This document shows, piece after piece, positions 1-12,405 of a DNA stretch of 64,000 bases; the stretch's first letter is position 1, and the number at the start of each line of letters is the position of its first letter. This DNA is from Labia minor. Its lineage: Eukaryota; Arthropoda; Insecta; Dermaptera; Spongiphoridae. The stretch covers positions 78,399,034-78,463,033 of the forward strand of contig OY720345.1 in NCBI GenBank assembly GCA_963082975.1, given 5' to 3'. The notes below the pieces were generated by a model that was not told the DNA's origin, ran no database searches, and saw only the letters and a program-made list of their open reading frames with translations. Position numbers and translations under genes: made by a program.

Positions 1-2429
1 ACTATGTTAAATCAAATAAATGATCCTATTATTATCGGAGGAGATTTCAATACGCACTTCGCTTCTTGGAGCTCGGTTTTCCAGGACCGTGCAGGCGAAA
101 TGTTAAATGATCATATAAATGATGAAGGTTTAGTTATTCTAAACAATGGGAAAAAGACCACAGTTCCAAGATTAGATCGTAACTCCTAACCAATTGATCT
201 TACTATAACCACCCCTGCTCCTTTCATCCAATGGGACGTTTCAGATGAATCCCTAGGTTCGGACCATTTTATCATTAATATGGAATTATGTATAAGGTCA
301 AACGGAAAAAGTAAATAAATGTTACTTGAACTTGAACAATGTCGATTGGAATTTGTATCATCATTTGTTGGAACAAAATACTAATATACATGTTCATACG
401 GATAGTGAATATCCCATTAAAGCATATGAAAATTTTGTAAATTCAATTAAATGGACAGCTAATTTGGCTTGTAACACAAAATCTAAGATTAATAAAAGAT
501 CCATTTTTAAGAGCCCCTCCCCCCTGGTGGGATAAAGAGGCTACCGGCTTAATTAAAGAAAGGAAAGCTAAATTTAAAAAATATACTAAAGAAATTAATT
601 TTGAAAACTTTATGTCGTACAAAATGTTTGATGCAAAAACCAAAAGAATTTTAAAAGAAAAAAAAGGACGCATTGGAAAAAATTTTGCTCTTCATTTAGT
701 AAAGACACTCCAATAGAAACTATTTCGAATAAAATAAAAATTTTAAAGAATGTGCCCTTTCCTAATCAGAATTCTAATTTGGATGGTGAAACTATAGAAA
801 ATTTCTCTCAACTGATAGCTCCACCATTTGTTTCGAATAAACTGTCTTTTTTTTCTGACCCTGTGTGGGAATGGATTCAAATTGGTTGACCAATCCATTT
901 TCGCTTAAGGAATTCCAAATTGCAATTGATTCTAAAAAGGATAATGCGCCTGGTATCGATCAAGTTAGTTACTCAATGATAAAACATCTACCGAAATCCG
1001 CTTAAATTTACCTATTGAATTTATATAATAAGTTTTTCCATTTTAATTTGTTTCCTGGAATTCTCAATTGATAATTCCAATCCACAAACAAAACAAAGAT
1101 CCCCAATTAGCAAGTTCTTATAGACCGATAGCTCTATCGTCAATAATGGTTAAAATATTTGAAATTTTAATTAAAAATCGTTCAGAATGTTGGTGTGAAT
1201 CAAATAATATTTTTGGTGAGGAACAGTATGGATTCAGGACTAAAAGAAGCACTATGGATAACTTAATAATATTATCCAATGAAATATATAATACTTTTGC
1301 CAGCCAAGAATATCTCACTAGTATCTTCCTAGATATAAAATCGGCTTAAGATAATGTCCTATTAGAAACTCTCAGTGTAAAATTAAAGTCTATTAATATC
1401 CCTAGTCAAATGATTAACATTAAGACCGACAAATGCTCTTTTAATATTAGTTGAATCATGCGAAATGCCTCTTTACCTGAGGGGATCAATGCTTATTGAC
1501 AGATACATAATAAATAAATGTGCTATTAAAGATAGATTAGTTATGAATTCTATTCAGTATTTAATAGAGAAAATTGATAATCACACATATAAATGGACTA
1601 AATATATCCAGGTGATAATCTCGTTCAAGAGAGTCAATAATTATATTAATAAAATATTTAAATCTGAAGGTCACTTAATCTATAATTACAAATTTGAGAC
1701 AATCTTGTTTGAACCGGAGATTATTATTCCTAAATGGATTACCAATACATTTAATAACAAATGCATAAATGTTCAATTCAATCATAGAAACCATACTATA
1801 TTTTATACAGATGGTACTAAAGATAGTGAAAGTGTTGGTTGTGCATTTTACAGTGATAAACTAAATATAAAAAAACTTTTTAAATTAAACAGTGATCTAT
1901 CCATTTTTACTGCAGAAGCTGTTGCTGTTTTACAGGTTTTAGAAAATCATCAAATCAGTGATAATATAGTTATTGTGTCTGACTCTCAGAGCCTGCTATT
2001 AGCCCTAAAAAAATGTTAAAAAATTAACTTATAATTATATTATATATTTAATTAAGGAAAAAATGTATCAATTAAAGTGCAGGTTTAAATTTCTTTGGTG
2101 TCCTAGACATGTCGGTATTACTGGAAATGTCATCGTTGATAGTTATGCTAATCAGGCGAGAGATTAACTGGTGATTATCTTTAGCTTTCCCTGTCTCGGA
2201 CATTATGCCCTTTATTAGAGAAGAAATATATAATAAATGGCAACTTGATTGGAATCAATCATCAAAGACGAAGGGTAGTCATTTTCATTCATTGATGCCA
2301 TTTATATATAGAAGACCATGGTTCTACAATACAAACATTTATAGGAAAATTATTACATTAATTTTAAGATTAAGATTCAATCATGATACTACCCCGCATA
2401 AACTTTATCTATTTAATTTAAGAGAATAA
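1..2429 (+). pseudogene. Decayed non-LTR retrotransposon (I/Jockey/R1-like LINE)
   Basis: Fragments of one LINE polyprotein read in order across several frames. An apurinic-type endonuclease segment has GGDFNTHF near 40-60 and SDHFII near 255-275. A reverse-transcriptase segment covers about 890-1350, including APGIDQVS, SSYRPIALSS and a QYGFRTKRST block. An RNase H segment covers about 1790-2160, with YTDGTKDS, VSDSQS and a HVGITGN block. The conserved C-terminal tail ends near 2427. At least six stops or frameshifts separate the pieces and the RT catalytic YxDD region is missing, so the copy is dead. An RNase H after the RT fits the I/R1 group; clade assignment needs a tree. The 5' end lies outside the window. 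Confidence 0.85.
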
Positions 2430-2820
2430 AGAGTGCGATAGAATGTAATTTTCGTTCCTGGTTCAAGGAAATTATTTTCTTTCAACCTGGAAGCCAGTAA
2501 TTCAGAAGCTTCTTTGGACAGGTTGAGATCTCTAATGTGGTCATTTAACTCATCTCGGTTGAAACATTGAGAAACTGATGATATCGTTTCAAAATCACTG
2601 TCACCTTCAGTAATATAAGAATTCTGATCAGAGAGACAATAGGCGTCCTCACAGAGTTTTGGTAGCTGGTGAAAAGTTGGAATTGGTACTTCTTCTGAGT
2701 GAGGGATATGGTGTCTTGCAGAGACTAAATCTTGTTACGTTTCTTTCGATTGATGCCAGTAATATTTACCAGGCAGAAATAACAGTCATCAAAGTGATTT
2801 TATGGTTCTCTCCAAACCAT
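2405..2820 (-). pseudogene. Fragment of an uncharacterised arthropod (transposon-associated) protein
   Basis: Read on the minus strand from about 2820, the sequence encodes a WREP..NH..DDCYFC motif with a CxxC pair, then PHSEEVPIP, then an acidic stretch, then LNDHIRDLNLSKEASELLASRL at roughly 2450-2520. From memory, this order matches a very common uncharacterised arthropod protein found beside mobile DNA; I have no verified name. A TAA follows WREP and a frame change lies near 2740, so it is a broken copy. From about 2738 to the stop at 2405 the frame is open. It has no Met start. Confidence 0.5.
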
Positions 2821-3358
2821 TGGTATATTATATACAATGAATATTCATTTTAATTTGATATGCTGTGTTTTGTTAATAATCGTTTGTGTGAATACATTAA
2901 TCACCTGAATGCAAAAATTAATATATACATAAACGAATATACAAAAATATTATATTAATATTAATAAAAACTTGGTCAAATTAAAATCATAAAACACATT
3001 TTCAATTATATACAATCAATTATATTGTTACCATCTGGGACCCCATAGAGTTATTTTATTACTTTATTAATTGGAAATAAATAATTAAATATTTTTTTTA
3101 TATTAAACATTTTCTAGGGAGATTTTTGTTATTATTAAAAGTGAGTTGGAATAATTCGATAGTTAAATTATGTTTATATTGGGAAATTAGGATTTTTAGT
3201 TTATTTAATTTATAATCGGATTGTTTGGCTTACATTAAATAGGATGAATGTAAAATTAGTTACAATTTTCTTAAATAAATATAACTAAATTGTTATGTTC
3301 ATTGTGTAAAAAAATTTTTTATTTATTTAATTATTATCTTAATTATTAAGATAATATT
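2821..3358. other. AT-rich intergenic DNA
   Basis: I see no gene or recognisable element. This is the 3' side of zinc-finger gene A. Confidence 0.5.
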
Positions 3359-4440
3359 TTAAACAGTATGTATTAATAGATGTTTATTTAAATCAGATTT
3401 CTTTGTAAATTTCTTTTTACAATAATTACATTCAAAGGGATTTTCACCTGAATGAATTAATAAATGTGTATTTAAATCAGATCTCCGATTAAATTTCTTT
3501 TTACAATAATTACATTCAAAAGGCCTTTCGCCGGTATGAATTAATATATGTCTATTTAAATCAGATTTCATATTAAATTTCTTTTTACAATAATTACACT
3601 CAAAAGGCTTTTCAGCTGTATGAATTAATAAATGTCTATTTAAATGTGATTTTAAATTAAATTTCTTTTCACAATAATTACATTCAAAAGGCTTTTCACT
3701 TGTATGAATTAATAAATGTGTATTTAAATGAGATTTCTTTTTAAATTTATTTTTACAATAATTACACTCAAAAGGCCTTTCGCCGGTATGAATTAAGAAA
3801 TGTCTATTTAAATCAGATTTCCCATTAAATTTCTTTTTACAATAATTACATTCAAAAGGCTTTTCAGCTGTATGAATTAATAAATGTCTATTTAAATGTG
3901 ATTTTAAATTAAATTTCTTTTCACAATAATTACATTCAAAAGGCTTTTCACTTGTATGAATTAATAAATGTCTATTTAAATCAAATTTCCGTTTAAATTT
4001 ATTTTTACAATAATTACACTCAAAAGGCTTTTCACCTGTATGAATAAATAGATGTCTAGTTAAATATGATTTTTGTTTAAATTTCTTTTTACAATGATTA
4101 CACTCAAAACACCTGTCTTCTGTTTTGTTTGAATCAGTATCTTCAAGTTTTTCGTCATGACTGTTTTCCTTGGAAAATTCGACAGTATCATTTCTGAGTT
4201 TTAATTTATTTTTTAAAATTGAAAATATTTGTTTGAAAATACATATTTTTAAATGTTTACATAAAAATTCCTCATTTATATAATTTGTGTAGCAATATTT
4301 ACAAGGATGTAAAGGACCTAAAACAATTATAAATATATTTAAAAATATAATACTAGTGAAAATAAACAATAATTTAGATGAACATAGAAATTACCTATAT
4401 ATATTGGATATTTTCTGTCTTCTTGTGAATAAAGATCCAT
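3359..4440 (-). CDS. C2H2 zinc-finger protein A (two exons, 9 fingers)
   Basis: Spliced CDS is exon 1 at 4395-4440 and exon 2 at 3359-4317, with a 77-bp GT-AG intron (4318-4394) in phase 1, giving 334 residues. Exon 1 encodes MDLYSQEDRKYPIYI, shared with four paralogs in this window. Exon 2 opens with a lone C-x2-C-x12-H-x3-C finger (CKYC...HLKIC), then a basic helix and an acidic linker. Nine tandem C2H2 fingers follow, joined mostly by HTGEKPF or HTSEKPF linkers and ending HTV. Such arrays normally bind DNA in the nucleus; target and partners are unknown. Fingers differ mainly at helix positions -1, +3 and +6. It is divergently oriented to gene B, with a foldback element between them. The exon 1 start is chosen because the same ATG and splice site recur in all paralogs. 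Confidence 0.85.
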
Positions 4441-4548
4441 TTTTAATTGATTAATATATTATCAATTACCAATTATATATAAGTTAATAAGAGTAATGTA
4501 TTAAATTTTTATTTTTATTGACATTATAAAATCACAGAGCATCAGTTA

Positions 4549-5055
4549 TCAGGCCCAGGGGCACAGGGGGTTGCAACACCGGGTGGACACGCAATGTTAA
4601 ATTCGTGAAACGGCGTTTGGCGCTGCTAAAAAGTGGCCCCTATATGAACTAATTGATGTAAAAAACCGGCCTGGCACCATTTTTAAAATCCATTTTGAAT
4701 CATTTGAATGAGAGGAGCGGGAGGAATGAAAAAATTATGAAATTTTTCAGTTAAGTGAAAAATTATTTATTTGGGGATAAGACCAACATTTCAGCAATTT
4801 TCTGAAAAAAAAATTATTTCTGAAATGTCAGTTTTAGCTCTAAATAAATAATTTTTCACTAAACTGAAAAATTTCATAATTTTTTCATTCCTCCCGCTCC
4901 TCTCATTCAAATGTTTCAAAATGAATTTTAAAAATGGCGCCAGGCCGGTTTTTTTACCTCAATTAGTTTATTTAAGGGACACTTTGAAGCAGCGCCAAAC
5001 GCCGTTTCAAGAATTTAACATTACGTGTCCACCTCCTGGCATACCCCTTCCTTAT
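4549..5055. mobile_element. Foldback element with long terminal inverted repeats
   Basis: The two halves are imperfect reverse complements of about 240 bp each. Matching landmarks are ACGGCGTTTGGCGCTGC (left) against GCAGCGCCAAACGCCGT (right), GAGCGGGAGGAATG against CATTCCTCCCGCTC, and GTGGACACG against CGTGTCCAC, around a centre near 4800. This is the structure of a foldback transposon or long-TIR MITE. It has no ORF. Exact ends and target duplication are unclear. It lies between the divergent zinc-finger genes A and B, within about 100 bp of both start codons. Confidence 0.75.
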
Positions 5056-5154
5056 AGATAGTCTGTGATCCCTTATGTCAATCAAAATCAAAATTTAAAA
5101 CGTTTATATTACTTATTACCTTATAATAATTGATAATAGATTATAGAATTAAAA

Positions 5155-6690
5155 ATGGATCTTTATTCCCAAGAAGACGGAAAATATCCAATATATATAG
5201 GTAATTTTTTTTTTCATCTAAATTATTGTTATTTTCACTAATATTATATTTTTAAATATATTTGTAATGATATTCATTATATTGATGTTTAAAATAGTTA
5301 GATAATAATTTAACTTAATCAAAATAAAATTGTTTTAGGTCCTTTATATCCTTGTTTACATTGCTACACAAATTTTATAAATGAGGAATTTTTATCTAAA
5401 CATTTAAAAAAATGTATTTTCAAACAAATACTTTCAATTTTAAAAAATAAGTTAAAACTCAAAAATGATACAGTCGAATATTCCAATGAAAACAATCATG
5501 ACGAAAAACATGAAGATACTGATTCAAACAATACAGAAGACAAGCATTTTGAATGTAATTATTGTAAAAAGAAATTTAAACAAAAATCACATTTAAATAA
5601 ACATTTATTAATTCATACAGGAGAAAAGCCTTTTGACTGTAATTATTGCAAAATTAAATTTAATCAGAAATCTGATTTAGATAAACATTTATTAATTCAT
5701 ACAGGTGAAAAGCCTTTTGAATGCAATCATTGTAAAAAGAAATTTAATCGGAAATCTGATTTAAATAGACATATATTAATTCATACAGGTGATAAGCCTT
5801 TTCAATGTAATTATTGTGAAAAGAAATTTAATTTGAAAAATAATTTATATAAACATATATTAATACATACAGGTGAAAAGCCTTTTGAATGTAATTATTG
5901 TGAAAAGAAATTTAATCAGAAACCCAATTTAGATAAACATATATTAATACATACAGGTGAAAAGCGTTTTGAATGTAATCATTGTAAAAAGAAATTTAAT
6001 CTGAAATCAAATTTAAACAAACATTTATTAATTCATACAGGAGAAAAGCCTTTTGACTGTAATTATTGTAAAAAGAAATTTATTGATAAATCACATTTAA
6101 ATCGACATATATTAATTCATACAGGTGAAAAGCCTTTTGAATGTAATTATTGTAAAAAGAAATTTAATCAGAAATCTGATTTAGATAAACATATATTAAC
6201 TCATACAGGCGAAAAGCCTTTTGATTGTAATTTTTGAAAAAAAGAAATTTAAACAAATATCTCATTTAAAAACACATTTATTAATTTATACAGGTGAAAA
6301 GCCTTTTGAATGTAATTATTGTAAAAAGAAATTTAATGATAAATCACATTTAAATAGACATATATTAATTCATACAGGCGAAAAACCTTTTGAATGTAAT
6401 TATTGTAAAAAGAAATTTAATCAGAAATCCAATTTAGATACACATATATTAATTCATACAGGTGAAAAGCAATTTAATCGGAAGTCTAATTTAAATACAC
6501 ACTTATTAACTTATACAGTTTAAAAGCTTTTTGAATGTAATTATTGTATAAATAAATTTAATTTTTAATCACATTTCAATTATTTATTTATTCATACAGG
6601 GAAAAAGCCTTTAGAGTGTAATTATTGTAAAACAAATTTAATCAGAAATCTGATTTCGAAATACATTTATTAATACAAAGTGTTTAAAAT
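5155..6690 (+). pseudogene. C2H2 zinc-finger gene B, truncated by a stop and frameshift
   Basis: Exon 1 is 5155-5200, the intron 5201-5338, and exon 2 is open from 5339 to a TGA at 6235-6237. The 314-residue product has the family N-terminus, the C2HC motif and eight complete fingers, and stops inside the ninth. Compared with gene C, the second zinc-binding Cys codon of that finger has become TGA and one extra A shifts the frame. The other frame then continues with further fingers (6238-6523), one half deleted, and decayed fingers run to about 6690. It could still make the eight-finger protein, but the tail shows it is decaying. The roughly 80-bp upstream region is closely similar to that of gene C. 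Confidence 0.75.
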
Positions 6691-7441
6691 ATTATCTTAA
6701 TAATGAAAACTATAGATTTTCTAAAATTATAGCATATATTATATATTTGATAGTCTTATATTTAAATTAATAAAAATCCGATTTAATTAACTTGGTATAT
6801 ATATATTTATATTAACTATTTTATTATTACTAATTTTTTATATATCCTGTATGTAACAATATAATTGTCAATTAATTTGTAAAATTTGAAAATAAATTTT
6901 TTAAATTAATATTTATATGTACGTGGCGGTGATTAGAATCGGAATCGCCGTGGAGGTTGGTTAATTAATTTGACTCTTTAGAGCGGGTTGTATGGGTATA
7001 TAATTTAATTATAATCAATTTATATAAATATAAACATTCTTTGTTGTAAATTCTTAATATTAATTTGTTTGTTTTCTTGTTAATAAATAAATTATGATTA
7101 ACTAACCCTTCTCATTAAATATATTTTTATCAAAGATCTTAATACTTTTCTTTAAATGTATATTATTTTTTGATTCATATAAAAATAAATTAAAAGAAAG
7201 CAAAAAATACATAATATAAAATGAAATTATTATATTTATTATATAAACAAATATAATTAGAATTTAAATAATAGAACATAATTTTTCTAAATTCGCAGTG
7301 GCACCTCTTGTGGGTACAAGGAGTACTAACACCACTAACTCACTCACCACAGACAATCCTTGATGTCAATAAAATCCAAATTTAAAACGTTTATATTACT
7401 TATTACCTTATAATAATTGATAATAGATTATAGAATTAAAA
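6691..7441. other. Intergenic DNA with the conserved 5' flank of gene C
   Basis: Mostly AT-rich, with no gene seen. A short GC-richer patch lies near 6920-6965. The last 80 bp (about 7360-7441) nearly repeats the region just upstream of gene B (5075-5154), so promoter sequence was duplicated with the gene. Confidence 0.5.
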
Positions 7442-8677
7442 ATGGATCTTTATTCACAAGAAGACAGAAAATATCCAATACATATAGGTAATATTAATTT
7501 TTAAAATAGTTAGATAATAATTTAACATAATCAAAATAAAATTGTTTTAGGTCCTTTATATCCTTGTTTACATTGTTACACAAATTTTATAAATGAGGAA
7601 TTTTTATCTAAACATTTAAAAATATGTATTACCAAACAAATATTTTCAATTTTAAAAAATAAATTAAAACTCAAAAATTATACAGTCGAATATTCCAATA
7701 AAAACAGTCATGACGAAAAACTTGAAGATACTAATTCAAACAATACAGAAGACAGGTGTTTTGACTGTAATTATTGTAAAATTAAATTTAATCAGAAATC
7801 TGATTTAGATAAACATTTATTAATTCATACAGGTGAAAAGCTTTTTGAATGTATACATTGTAAAAAGAAATTTAATCGGAAATCTGCTTTAAATAGACAT
7901 TTATCAATTCATACACGCGAAAAGCTTTTTGAATGTATACTTTGTAAAAAGAAATTTAATCGGAAATCTGCTTTAAATAGACATTTCTTAATTCATACAG
8001 GTGAAAAGCCTTTTGAATGTAATTATTGTAAAAAGAAATTTAATCGGAAGTCTGATTTAGATAAACATTTATTAATTCATACAGGTGAAAAGCCTTTTGA
8101 ATGTAATTATTGTAAAAAGAAATTTATAGATAAATCACATTTAAATAGACATAAATTAATTCATACGGGCGAAAAGCCTTTTGAATGTACATATTGTAAA
8201 AAGAAATTTAATCAGAAATTCAAATTAGTTGCACATGAATTAATTCATACAGGAGAAAAGCCTTTTGAATGTAATTATTGTAAAAAGAAATTTAGTTGGA
8301 AATCTGATTTAGATAAACATATATTAACTCATACAGGCGAAAAGCCTTTTGATTGTAATTTTTGTAAAAAGAAATTTAAACAAATATCACATTTAAAAAC
8401 ACATTTATTAATTCATACAGGTGAAAAGCCTTTTGAATGTAATTATTGTAAAAAGAAATTTAATGATAAATCACATTTAAATAGACATATATTAATTCAT
8501 ACAGGCGAAAAACCTTTTGAATGTAACTATTGTAAAAAGAAATTTAATACAAAATCATATTTAAAAACACATTTATTAATTCATACAGGTGAAATGCCTT
8601 TTGAATGTAATTATTGTAAAAAGAAATTTAACCAAAAATCACATTTAAATGGACATTTATTAACTCATATGGTTTGA
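7442..8677 (+). CDS. C2H2 zinc-finger protein C (two exons, 11 fingers)
   Basis: Spliced CDS is 7442-7487 plus 7551-8677, with a 63-bp GT-AG intron in phase 1, giving 390 residues and an uninterrupted frame. It is easily missed because exon 2 has no internal Met until its end. The N-terminus is MDLYSQEDRKYPIHI, followed by the family C2HC motif (CLHC...HLKIC), an acidic linker and eleven C2H2 fingers. Recognition positions -1/+3/+6 run Q-D-K, R-A-R, R-A-R, R-D-K, D-H-R, Q-K-A, W-D-K, Q-H-T, D-H-R, T-Y-T, Q-H-G. Linkers are mostly HTGEKPF; finger 2 ends in HTREKLF. Likely a nuclear DNA-binding protein; the target is unknown. Same strand and upstream sequence as gene B, so probably a tandem duplicate. 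Confidence 0.85.
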
Positions 8678-9143
8678 AATATAGTCTTATTAATGAAGAA
8701 TAAAGATTTTCTTTGATTCTTTCTTTGATTATAGCTTATATTATATACTTTATCGTTTTATATTTAAATCAATAAAAATCTGATTTATTTAACTTAGTAT
8801 ATTTATATTAACTATTTTATTTAGTCCATTAATAACTAAATTATTACTAATTTTCTAATTACTTTTAAGAATCTTATCCTTTTATTATTCTTGTGCGTTT
8901 ATTTGCTCTTTTTTTTATACAAGTCTAAAGTATGTCAAAATATTCTTTCTTTTTACCATTCTAAAATTATAATTATATTTATAAATAAAAAAAGAAATTT
9001 TATAAAAATTCCTTTTTAATTCATACATGTGAATTTTATTATCGTATAAAATTTATTGTATATAATATATTTGATATTGTTACCCCACCACTCTGCTCAG
9101 TTTTGCGTCAGCCCTACCGACGTGAACAGGGAATATCTTATAT
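8678..9143. other. 3' flank of gene C, duplicated beside genes D and E
   Basis: The stretch at about 8830-8990 (spaced motifs TTAAGAATCTTATCC, TTATTCTTGTGCG, CTTTTTACCATTCTAAAA) recurs in reverse orientation at about 22040-22200, 25060-25240 and 26985-27115. Duplication units therefore include this 3' flank. No gene seen. Confidence 0.6.
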
Positions 9144-9567
9144 CAGAGGTTCTTAAACTGTGGTCCGCGGACCCTTGGGGGTCCGCAAAGCCATCGTACT
9201 TGTGCACGAGAAAATGATGAGTCAGTTAAAACTTTATTTAATATAAAAGGAGCGATGGCATGGCTTTGTGAGGAAACAGATCAAATATCCAAATTTAACG
9301 AAATGTGCAAGACAACTATTGCTACCGTTTCCATCTTCATATTTAGCTGAATTTTCTTTCTTCAATATTATAATTTCTAATAAAATGTGTTCTACAATAT
9401 GCAAAAAAATCGTTATTCACCAATCACTGTTATCCTTGTTCTTATGAGATCGTAAGCCAGATATTAACTAATAAAATGACGTAAAGTACCTAAAGTTGGG
9501 ATGGGGTCCGTCAAAAAAAAATTTTACAAGTGGGGGTCCGCGGAGTACATAAGTTTAAGAACCTCTG
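9144..9567. mobile_element. hAT-type MITE
   Basis: Terminal inverted repeats begin CAGAGGTTCTTAAACTGTG and end GTTTAAGAACCTCTG. The 8-bp flanks are TCTTATAT (9136-9143) and TCTTACAT (9568-9575), matching 7 of 8. The 424-bp element has no transposase. TIR type and 8-bp duplication fit the hAT superfamily. Confidence 0.85.
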
Positions 9568-9903
9568 TCTTACATCATATGATATAATCCAAACCATTCG
9601 ATTAAGAATTCAATAAATAAATAAAATAAAAAAATAATTTAATTCTATGAACACTACAATTTAATTATTTTTATTTAAGAAAAGTATAATTAATTTGAAT
9701 GATTCCATTCAACTCACTCTATACTCAACAAGGTATTGCTTTCATAAATAATGCATTATGCCAACTACTGGAACAAACTTGTACCTGTAGATGAGTAGAT
9801 GACTTATTTTAAGCTTCTTTGTATCAATATGTTTATTAAAATTTATATATAATTCTTTAATATTTTCATTTTATATATAATATTTTTATTTTATGGTTTA
9901 GAC

Positions 9904-10846
9904 AAGTGTTTCTCAACCTTTTTGGACCAAACGCCACCTTTGTAAGACCCGCTTCTTAATTCGCCCCCTATAAATTTTTACAGATAAAAATTGCATGATA
10001 ATCCCTAATATAAGGTAGGTTCACTAGGTGATACTTAGAGCCATATTCAAAAGTCGAGTTTCAGAACCTGATTGCAAAATCATCTGAACTTTTTTTTTTT
10101 CTGAACCATATTGAAAAAAATTGAAAAAATAAGGAAATGTTTAAAAAGCCTTTTTACTATCTCTGGCGAGATAGTATTGCGATCACGAAAATTTTCGATG
10201 TTGAGATTTTGATGTTTTTATACGTTTTGAAGGTTCCTGAATCATTTTCACTAAGGTTGAGAAAAATGTCTGTGTGTGGGTGTGTATGTATGTAACCAAG
10301 ATTACGCAAAAACGGTCTGAGCTAGAATGATGAAATTTGGTACATGGGCATTATTCAAAATTCATAGTTTTCTATCAACTTTTGAGAAATGTAGCTCAAC
10401 CGGAAGAGGGTCATTACCTACAACGTTTTGATTTTTTTTCCCTCTAAAGTGACCTTAAAAATAAAAATATATGTTTGATAATTTTTCACATGATTAATAA
10501 TTGTATAAAACTGCTAAATATAGAATTTCAGCTTGATTGAATCGCTGAAAGTACCAGAATTAATTTTTTAACACTGCAAATCTCACGCACCAACACGTGC
10601 CATGGTGCCATCAATAAAAAGCCAAACATGCGCTGGTTTAATATTTATTATTTTAATTTATAATTAATTTAATTTAATTTAAATATAATATATTATGTTA
10701 TTTAATCCAATTCAAATTGCGAGATAGTCGAGAGGAGACACTCCAGCTTATTTTATTTCTTGTTGAAAATGATTTCGCCCCCCAATATAGTATAGTCAAA
10801 TAATCGCCGCCTGCAAGATGTCGATCGCCCAGGTTGAGAATCACTG
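9904..10846. mobile_element. hAT-type non-autonomous element (hAT1)
   Basis: The left end AAGTGTTTCTCAACC and right end GGTTGAGAATCACTG are inverted repeats with one terminal mismatch. Flanking octamers are GTTTAGAC (9896-9903) and GTTAAGAC (10847-10854). It has no transposase and carries a copy of repeat R2 inside. It abuts hAT2. Confidence 0.8.
10167..10735 (+). repeat. Interspersed repeat R2, copy 1
   Basis: Starts near the hairpin CTATCTCTGGCGAGATAG and contains GGTACATGGGCATTATTC, AGCTCAACCGGAAGAGG and CAAACATGCGCTGG blocks. A diverged copy lies in reverse orientation at about 41725-42172. No coding capacity; class unknown. Confidence 0.6.
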
Positions 10847-11106
10847 GTTAAGACCAAGGCTTCTTAAACTTTTTTATATAACGACCCCCTTGAAGCTTAG
10901 GAAATTTTAAACGACCCCTCCTCCATATAATAAAATATATATTAACCGTAGATGTAAATGTAATATCGCACTATTTTACAATGTAAATAAAATAAGGATT
11001 AAAAAATACATACCCATTCATTTCACATATATATAATTGGAAACGTTGACGGGATATCAGTCAAAATAAAACACAATAAATAGAATGACATAAAACTATA
11101 TATATA

Positions 11107-11177
11107 CTAGCTGCTCCGAGCGCCTTCGGCGCTCTCCACACCTAGACGGGGGCTCCGCCCCCTGTACCCCCCCCCCG
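11107..11177 (-). repeat. GC-rich hairpin repeat, probable LINE 3' terminus
   Basis: Contains GAGCGCCTTCGGCGCTC, a strong stem-loop, then a GGGGGCTCCGCCCCC palindrome, and borders a TATATA run. A near-identical inverted copy ends at 21492, where it is continuous with a LINE-like reading frame. In the minus-strand sense it ends CTAG next to TATATA. Confidence 0.6.
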
Positions 11178-11339
11178 AGTGGTACATAGTATTTGGTTAA
11201 GAGTAGTAAAAGATTTTCATCCATTTTGTTTCAATCAGTATATTACATAAAACATTCATTTCTTTTTGTGTTCTTATTTAAAATATATTTTAATTTAATC
11301 AGTAAATTAATTACATATATTATTATTATTGTATATGTG

Positions 11340-11790
11340 TTATATATATCTATCTCTGTGACTCTAAGGAACTCGAAAGTTCTTGGCCGCAGCAACCACA
11401 TTTCTCCAAGTGTCCCTATCCTGAGCACTTGTTCCATCTCTCTTACGTCCCTTCCTACGCGTCCTTGGTCTTCCAAGCGGACGTTTTCCAATCGGTCTCC
11501 GCACCGTTTTCCAATCCAATATCTTTTTCCTCTCCCATTCTAGCCACGTCCGCTGCTTATCGCAGCTTTTTCGCTTTTATAACCCTAACTATTTCTGAAG
11601 ATGCATAGAGGTCATGCAATTCCTCGTTATGCAGTCTCCGCCATTCCCCGGTGACCTCATCTTTCTTTGGCCAATAAATGCTGGAAAGAATACTCTGAAT
11701 CTACTCTCATCTCCCAGGGTCATAGACCATGCGTCCCACCCATATAATACAACAGGCAGGCAAAATAATTGGTTTATATATTTTAATTTT
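11340..11790 (-). pseudogene. 3' end of an RTE/CR1-type LINE
   Basis: On the minus strand the frame reads ...KKDEVTGEWRRLHNEELHDLY, then IVRVIKAKKLR and a VARMGEE block, which is the very common C-terminal RT tail of arthropod RTE/CR1-like LINEs. It continues through a GQELSSS tail to an AGATAGATATATATA 3' terminus near 11340. Stops and frameshifts interrupt it. A second copy of the tail is at 21675-21835. Confidence 0.75.
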
Positions 11791-12405
11791 GATTCCTTTT
11801 GATAATAATTTTGATGAGATAAGCCTCTTTACTGCATGATAACAGGCGTTTCCCGATTTCTACCTCGATTTAAATTCTTCTTAAATATTATTATCCTTCT
11901 ACATATTCAAATTCTACATTTTGTATATTAAGATTTTGTTACTAAATATTTTTTCTTATCACTATTAATTTCAATCTGAATTAGAAGAAAATTATATATT
12001 GCCTCCTCTTCCAGCCCATTTACCTATCCAGGCATCTTAATTTCTTAACACTCCGTTTTTTTTAAATTTAAAATAGAAGGAGATAAATAGTTTTAAATTA
12101 TATTCGAATGGTCTATTATATTCTATATATCAGTATTTTTTCTGAATTTAATACCAAGTTGATTTTCAAAATGTTCCATTCGTTATCCATATGATTGATT
12201 ACATGTGTTAAAATTTAAAAAAATTCAAATATTCTAATTTTTAAATTTTTATACAATTGAATATTATTTTTTATTAATATCATATCAAAAAAGAGAATTT
12301 ATTAAAAATTAAAAATAAAAAAAGAAGCCTATAAATAAAAAAATATATTAGAATACAATAATTTTGATTTAAAACAAATTTAAAAATAAATACTCAATAT
12401 AAATA

